Shown piece after piece: positions 58,342-64,000 of a stretch of DNA of 64,000 nt. How positions within the stretch are numbered: the first letter of the stretch is position 1; each line of letters opens with the position of its first letter. Origin of the DNA: DATFWC01 sp963777755. GTDB taxonomy: Bacteria > Pseudomonadota > Alphaproteobacteria > Rhizobiales > Xanthobacteraceae. The stretch covers positions 434,001-498,000 of the forward strand of contig CAVZSC010000034.1 of the NCBI GenBank assembly GCA_963777755.1, given 5' to 3'. The translations under genes and the position numbers were made by a program. The notes below the pieces were generated by a model. That model had not been told where the DNA came from. It was given only the letters and a program-made list of their open reading frames with translations, and made no database searches.

Positions 58342-61300
58342 TCAGTGTTGCACGTCTTGCGCCAAGGGCCCTTCGGACCGAACGAGCCGACGGATGCGGT
58401 CAACCAGCTCGGCGGACTGGAACATGTTCTTCACCAGCACGGATTCGATGCCCGAATTGAGCCGCGCCCGATCCCCTGCCGTCAAATCCATTGCGGTTAT
58501 GACGATGACCGGAATGTCGCGCCATTGGGCCTCCTTTTGCAAGACCGCCACCAGCTGGAATCCATCCATCTCCGGCATCATGAGATCGAGCAGGATCAGG
58601 TCCGGTTTCTGGTTACCGAGGCTCGCCAGCGCCTCGCGCCCGTTGGACGCCTCCGTCACCGTCCATTGCTGCGGCTCCAGCCAGGCGCGGGCGCGCTCGC
58701 GCTGGATCGGATCGTCCTCGACGACGAGAATGCGCGTGGGGCGGGCCGACGAACGAAAACGGCCGACCAACGCATGCAGCCGCTCGCGGTTGATCGGCTT
58801 GGTCAGGTACCCGACGGCGCCCAGCGCCATGCCGCGGCGCTGCTCGTCGAGGATCGTGACCATGAGCACGGGAATCTCGGAGAGCTCCGCATCCTGGCGC
58901 AGCGCCGCCAGCACCGACCAGCCGTCGAGGTCGGGCATGTTGACGTCGAGCGTGATGGCGGTCGGCCGCAACTCGCGGGCGAGCCGGAGTCCTTCGAGCC
59001 CGCCGCCGGCCATGACGACGGAGAACCCTTCCGCCTCGAGCTGATCGCCGATCAGCTCGCGTGCGGTCGCATCGTCGTCGATCACCAGGATGCGGTCCGC
59101 AGGCGTGCGGCGAACGCCGTCGGTCTTCGGGTCGTCGGTGGCCCGCTGCGGCTCCGCGGCGCCCGGCAGGCGCGCCGTGAAGGTCGAACCCTTGCCGGGC
59201 TCGCTTCTCACCGTCACATCGCCATCCATCATCCGCGCCAGCCGGCGGGTGATCGCGAGGCCCAAGCCGGTGCCGCCGAAGCGCCGCGCCGTCGAGGCGT
59301 CGGCCTGGGTGAAATCCTCGAACAGCTTCGCCTGCTGCTCGGGAGTCATGCCGACGCCGGTGTCGGAAACGGCGAACTCGATCCAGCGGCGGCCGTCCGC
59401 CACGGTGCGGATGCGCAATGCAACCTCGCCCTCCTTGGTGAACTTGCAGGCATTGCTGAGCAGGTTGAGCAGGATCTGCCGGAGGCGCATGGGATCGACC
59501 AGCAGCGAGCCCAGGTTGTCCGGCACATCGACGACCAGCCGGTTCTTGTTCTGCTCGGCGAGCGGGCGCGCGGTGCTCACCATGTCGTCGATCAGTGGCG
59601 GCAGGCTCACCATTTCGGGACTGAGCTCGAGCTTGCCGGCTTCGATCTTGGACAGGTCGAGCACCTGATTGATCAGGCCGAGCAGATGGGTGGCGGCGCG
59701 ATGCACGCGGCGCAGCGGCTCGACCGCCTTCTCGGTGCCGAAGCGCGCCGCGTTGGTGAACATCATCTCGGTGAGGCCGATGATGGCGTTGAGCGGGGTG
59801 CGCAGCTCGTGGCTCATGTTGGCGACGAACTGCGACTTGTGGTGGCTCGCGAGCTCGAGCTGGCGGTTCTTGTCCTGGATCTCGTCGAACAGCCGCACGT
59901 TTTCGATCGCGATCGCCGCCTGGTCGGCGAACATCGAGACCAGCTCGATCTGCTTGTCGGTGAACGGCCGCACCTCGGAGCGCGTCAGGCCGATCACCCC
60001 GATGGGGACGCCCTCGCGCAGCATCGGCACGCCGAGAATGGTGCGGAACTCGCCCAGCCTCTGTGCCTCGGTAAAGGTATAGTCGGGGTCGGCCTTCACG
60101 TCCGGGATATGAATGATCGTGCCTTCCAGCAAGGCTCGTCCAATAACGGACCCACGTTCCGCGACGACCGGGACATTCCTGACCAGATCCATGAATTCCG
60201 TGGAGAAGCCATACAACTCGGCGCGATAGAACACGCCGTCCCTCTGCCGGGTGATGGTGGCCTTGTCGGCGTCGCACAGACGGGCCGCCAATTCGACCAG
60301 CGTGTGCAGCACCGACCGGAGGTCGAAGGTCGAGCGGCTGATGACCCTGAGCACGTCGGCGGTGGCGGTCTGCTGTTGCAGCGACTCGGTCAGCTCCTCG
60401 GTGCGCGCACGCACCTCGTCGAACAGTCGCACGTTCTCGATCGCGATCACCGCCTGGTCGGCGAAGGTGGATACCAGCTCGATTTCCTGCTCGGTGAAGG
60501 GCCGAACGGTCAAGCGGGTCAGTACGATCACGCCGATCGGGCTGCCCTCCCGCAGCAGCGGGACGCCAAGCACAGTGCGAAAGCCGGCTTTCTGCTGCAC
60601 GTGCAACATGGCGTATTCCGAAATCGGCAAGAACGTCCGGCACATGAACGATCTGGCCTTCGACCAAGGTCCGCCCGACTACGCTTCCGCGCCCCGGCTC
60701 GTGCGGAACGCTTCTGAGGTACTCGTTGACGTCGGTCGAATAGCCGTAGGTCGCGGCGTAGTGGGAGGCCTCGCCTCGCTGACGCGTGATGGCGGCCATA
60801 TCGGAGCGACAAAGCCGGGCTGCCGAATTCGACCAATGTGTCGAGCACCGCCTGTAGATCGAAGGTCGAGCGGCTGATCACCTTGAGCACGTCGGCGGTC
60901 GCGGTCTGCTGCTCCAGCGCCTCGGCGAGCTCCTGCGTGCGCTGTTGCTCGGCCTCGAACAGACGCACGTTCTCGATCGCGATCACCGCCTGGTCGGCGA
61001 AGGTTTCGACCAATTCGATCTGCTTCGGCGTGAACGGCTTCACGATCGGTCGCGTCAGTGTGAACACGCCGATGGGAACTCCCGCCCTCAGCAACGGCAC
61101 GCCGAGATTGGTCCGGTAACCCCCGCGACTCTGATACTCGCTCGCGCTGTACTCCGGGTCGGCGAGAACGTCCGGAATGTGAATCGTGCGGCCTTCGAGC
61201 GCCGTGCGCCCGGTGGTCGTGCCGCGCCCGGGCGCGATCGGGTTCTGTTTCGCATAATCCTCGAACTCGCCGGAATGGCCGTAGTTGGCGGCGAGCCGAT

Positions 61301-63731
61301 AGAGATCTCCATCACGCTGGAAAATGAAGCCCTTGTCCGCCTCGCAGAGTCGAGCGGCCAATTCGAGGAGACTGTTGAGCACGGTTGGCAGGTCGAAGGT
61401 CGAGCGGCTGATCACCTTGAGCACGTCGGCGGTCGCGGTCTGCTGCTGCAGGGATTCCCGCAGCTCGTTGAGCAGGCGGGTGTTCTCGATGGCTATGACG
61501 GCCTGCTTCGCGAAACTGCCGACCAGCTCGATTTGCTTGTCCGCGAAGGGACGAGTTTCCTGGCGATAGATGCCAATCGCGCCGATCAGCTGCTCGTCCT
61601 TGAACATCGGCACTACGAGCAATGTCCGGATGCTGCCAAGCTCGACGCCGGCAACCGCCAGAGGGTCGCGTTCGCGATAGGCCCGGTCGGCCGGATAATC
61701 GACCACATGCAGAATGTCGCGGCTCTCGATCACGCGACTGATCGGGTTGAGCGGTCCGGGACGATGCGTCTGGCTCCGCAGGAACTCGGCAAAAGCGGGT
61801 GGTATGTCGAGGCTCGACACGATCCGGGCACCGCCATCCTCGAACCGGAACAGGGTTGCGAACCTCGCCTCGCATATGTGCGTCGCGTTGCGCAGGATCG
61901 CCTGGAACACGGGCTCCAGCTCGCCGGGTGAGCTCGAGATGACGCCCAGCACCTGGGCCGTCGCGGTCTGCTGCTCCAGGGTCTCGGCGAGCTCTTCCGT
62001 GCGCTGCTGCTCGGCCTCGAACAGCCGCACGTTCTCGATCGCGATCACCGCCTGGTTGGCGAAGGTGGTGACGAGATCGATCTGCCGGTCGGTGAACGGC
62101 TGGACCTCGTGGCGCGTCAGCACGATCACGCCGATCGGGCTGCCTTCCCGCAGGAGCGGAATGCCGAGAACGGTGCGGTAGCCGCCCAGCTTCTGGGCCT
62201 CGCCATAAGTGAAATCGGGGTCCGCCAGGACATCGGGACTGTGGACGACGCGTCCCTCGAGCAAGGCACGGCCGGCCACCGAGCCGCGATCCCGCAAGAT
62301 TGGCCGCGTCCTGACGAAGTCCATGAAGGCGGGCGGAAAGTTGAAGGCGGTCACCCAATAGTGCGCGCCGTCCTGAGGGCGCACGATACCCGCCATCTCG
62401 GCCTGGCACAGCAGCGCGGCCGACCTGGTGAGCGTGTCGAGCACCGCGTCCAGGTCGAAGGCCGAGCGACTGATCACCTTGAGCATATCGGCGGTCGCGG
62501 TCTGCTGCTCCAAGGCGTCGGTGAGCTCGCGCGTGCGCTGCTGCTCGGCCTCGAACAGACGTACGTTTTCGATGGCGATCACGGCCTGGTCGGCGAAAGT
62601 GGTCACCAGCTCGATCTGCTTGTCGGTGAACGGCAGCGGCTGCTTGCGGGTCAGAATAATGACGCCGATTCCCACACCCTGGCGGAGAAGCGGCACCCCG
62701 AGCATCGCGCGAAACCGCCCAATTCTTTGCGCTTCCTCAAAGGTGTACTCAGGATCGGCCGCGACGTCGGCAATATGGACGGGCCTGCCTTCGAGCAGGG
62801 TTCGTCCGGCCAGCGTCCCGCGTCCTGTTGGGATCGGGGTCCTGGTCGCCAACGCATTGAACTCGGGCGAAAATCTATAGCTGGCGGCGTACACCAAGGA
62901 AGCGTCCTGGGGACGGACGATGGCCGCCATCTCCGCCTCGCACAGCCGGGCGGCCGACTCGACCAAGGTGTCGAGCACCGTCTGCAGGTCGAAGGTCGAA
63001 CGGCTGATCACCTTGAGCACGTCGGCGCTGGCGGTCTGCTGCTGCAGCAATTCGCGCAGCTCGCCGACCAGGCGCGTGTTTTCGATGGCGATGACCGCCT
63101 GGTCCGCGAACGTCGTCACCGCCTCGACTTGTTTTGCCGTGAAGGGTTGCGGCACGGTCTTGGCGACGAAGATCACCCCCACGACATCGCCCGCGCGCAT
63201 GAGCGGGACGCCAAGTGCCGCGCGGTAGCCGCCAATCTTCTGCGCCTCGTTCCAGGTGTACTCCGGGTCCGCCAGCACATCGGGCACCTGAACCGCCCTG
63301 GCCTCCAGCGCGGCCCGCCCGGTAACGCTGCCGCGATCCAGCGGGGCCGGCCGCGTCTTGAAGAAATCCCGGATGCGCCCGTGCACGTCCGTCTCATGGC
63401 CGTAGCTGGCGGCCCAGCGCATGAATTGCCCCTCGCGCTGGAACAGCCACGCATGATCGGCGTCGCACAGGCGCGTCGCCGCCTCGACCAGGTTGTCGAG
63501 TACCGTCTGCAGATCGAACGTCGCGCGGCTGATGGCTTTGAGCACGTCGGCGGTCGCCGCCTGCTGGTGGCGCGCTTCGTCGAGCTCGCGGGTGAGGCGG
63601 GCAAGCTCCGTCTGTTCGGGCAGTGAGGCGCGCCCCTTGCGCGCAGGCCGCCCCTTCTGCGTGGAACGCGACGGCGTTGCGTGAGTGGTGGACGGCGCCG
63701 CCGAACCTCCCTTTCGCGGAGGCTTGCTCAT
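58342..63731 (-). CDS. Multi-GAF hybrid histidine kinase (two frameshifts)
   Basis: Repaired, this is a 1795-residue soluble kinase. After a basic start (MSKPPRKGGSAAPSTTHATP) seven GAF domains follow; six repeat the pattern VLKVISRSTFDLQTVLDTLV, with LGVPLLRxGxxIGV and FADQAVIAIENVRLF. The fourth differs (SSPGELEPVFQAILRNATHI). Then come HisKA (VANMSHELRTPLNAIIG), HATPase (LLSNACKF, DTGVGM, GTGLGLAITRRLA) and two receivers. Breaks are GAATTC at 60825-60830 (expected GATTC) and GAAATC at 60620-60625 (expected GAATC). Both are an extra A at GANTC, so a sequence error is likely. Sensory ligands are unknown. Confidence 0.82.
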
Positions 63732-64000
63732 GCGGATGCGACCTGTCCCCGACGGGCCGCCTTGGCGAATAGTCGCGACGTCATGCCCCCCTCGAGCGAG
63801 CCGCCGCTACACGGCGGCCAAACAAGCTATACGGGCGATCTCTGCGATACCAGAGCTTGCCGAACCGGATCACCGCGACCGTGGTTGAATATTGAGAAAG
63901 ATCAACTAAAGTGACAGAAGCGCCGATCACGATCCACTCGCCAGTATGAGCGCGCTTATCCCGCCGCGTCCTGAATGCCACCTGAATTGTTCTGATTTTT
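63732..64000. other. Intergenic stretch at the window end
   Basis: The upstream region of the kinase gene; lower GC toward the end, with no clear coding frame. Confidence 0.4.

Noticed and set aside
63781..63981. 66-codon minus-strand frame at the window end
   Set aside because: No start signal or motif; lies in the upstream region of the kinase gene and is short.

Overview
The window looks like chromosomal DNA of a GC-rich alphaproteobacterium, most likely order Hyphomicrobiales (Rhizobiales; Xanthobacteraceae or Nitrobacteraceae-like). The basis is a three-gene proton-translocating transhydrogenase (pntAA-pntAB-pntB), several Bug/TctC solute receptors, YdcH-like small proteins, a marine-type sortase pair and dense palindromic REP-like intergenic repeats. 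The genus is inferred from gene content only.

Layout. 1-2301: end of pntAA, then pntAB and pntB. 2438-6108: DUF3574 protein, Bug receptor, alpha/beta hydrolase, ECF sigma factor. 6407-16996: RTX protein, GIY-YIG protein, TPR lipoprotein, ribosomal protein S21, secreted RTX serine protease, double-glycine peptide, copper-radical-oxidase-like protein, YpfJ-type metallopeptidase, HNH nuclease. 17220-31478: an accessory island with five more double-glycine leader peptides, four paralogous single-TM proteins of about 85 residues, a cupin, an FRG-domain protein, an RTX protein, a caspase-like protein coupled to a hydrolase, an Mrr nuclease and an Mrr remnant. 31500-33786: an IS630-like and an IS5-like element. 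34247-40112: serralysin-like protease, diguanylate cyclase, sortase and its VIT/vWA target. 40296-49383: XRE regulator, two YdcH proteins, and a solute-uptake/oxidation cluster (two Bug receptors and a third Bug-like one, NMT1-type binding protein, PEP-mutase-family lyase, PadR regulator, GMC oxidoreductase). 49615-55038: sugar transferase and three tandem RTX paralogues. 55155-63731: winged-helix/TolB/TPR regulator, TIR-domain protein, response regulator and a seven-GAF hybrid histidine kinase.

The most unusual system is the accessory island. Short peptides with a canonical double-glycine leader, the single-TM proteins, and genes for extracellular RTX proteins, a protease and an oxidase carry one of two CRP-family-like palindromes upstream: GTGA-N6-TCAC or TGTTCC-N4-GGAACA. 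Two modules, 18147-18796 and 30823-31478, are near copies of each other: TGTTCC box, 48-residue peptide, GTGA box, single-TM protein. I know of no described system with this arrangement. No peptidase/ABC exporter, type I secretion system or CRP-like regulator is in the window, so export and control would be supplied from elsewhere.

A second pattern matters for reading the annotation. All six non-transposon frameshifts that come from an extra base are an extra A at a GANTC site, the CcrM methylation site of alphaproteobacteria. The in-frame stop in the caspase gene also lies on one. Removing the extra bases restores full-length products whose lengths match their paralogues. These genes are therefore probably intact, and the breaks are more likely consensus errors at methylated motifs than real pseudogenes.
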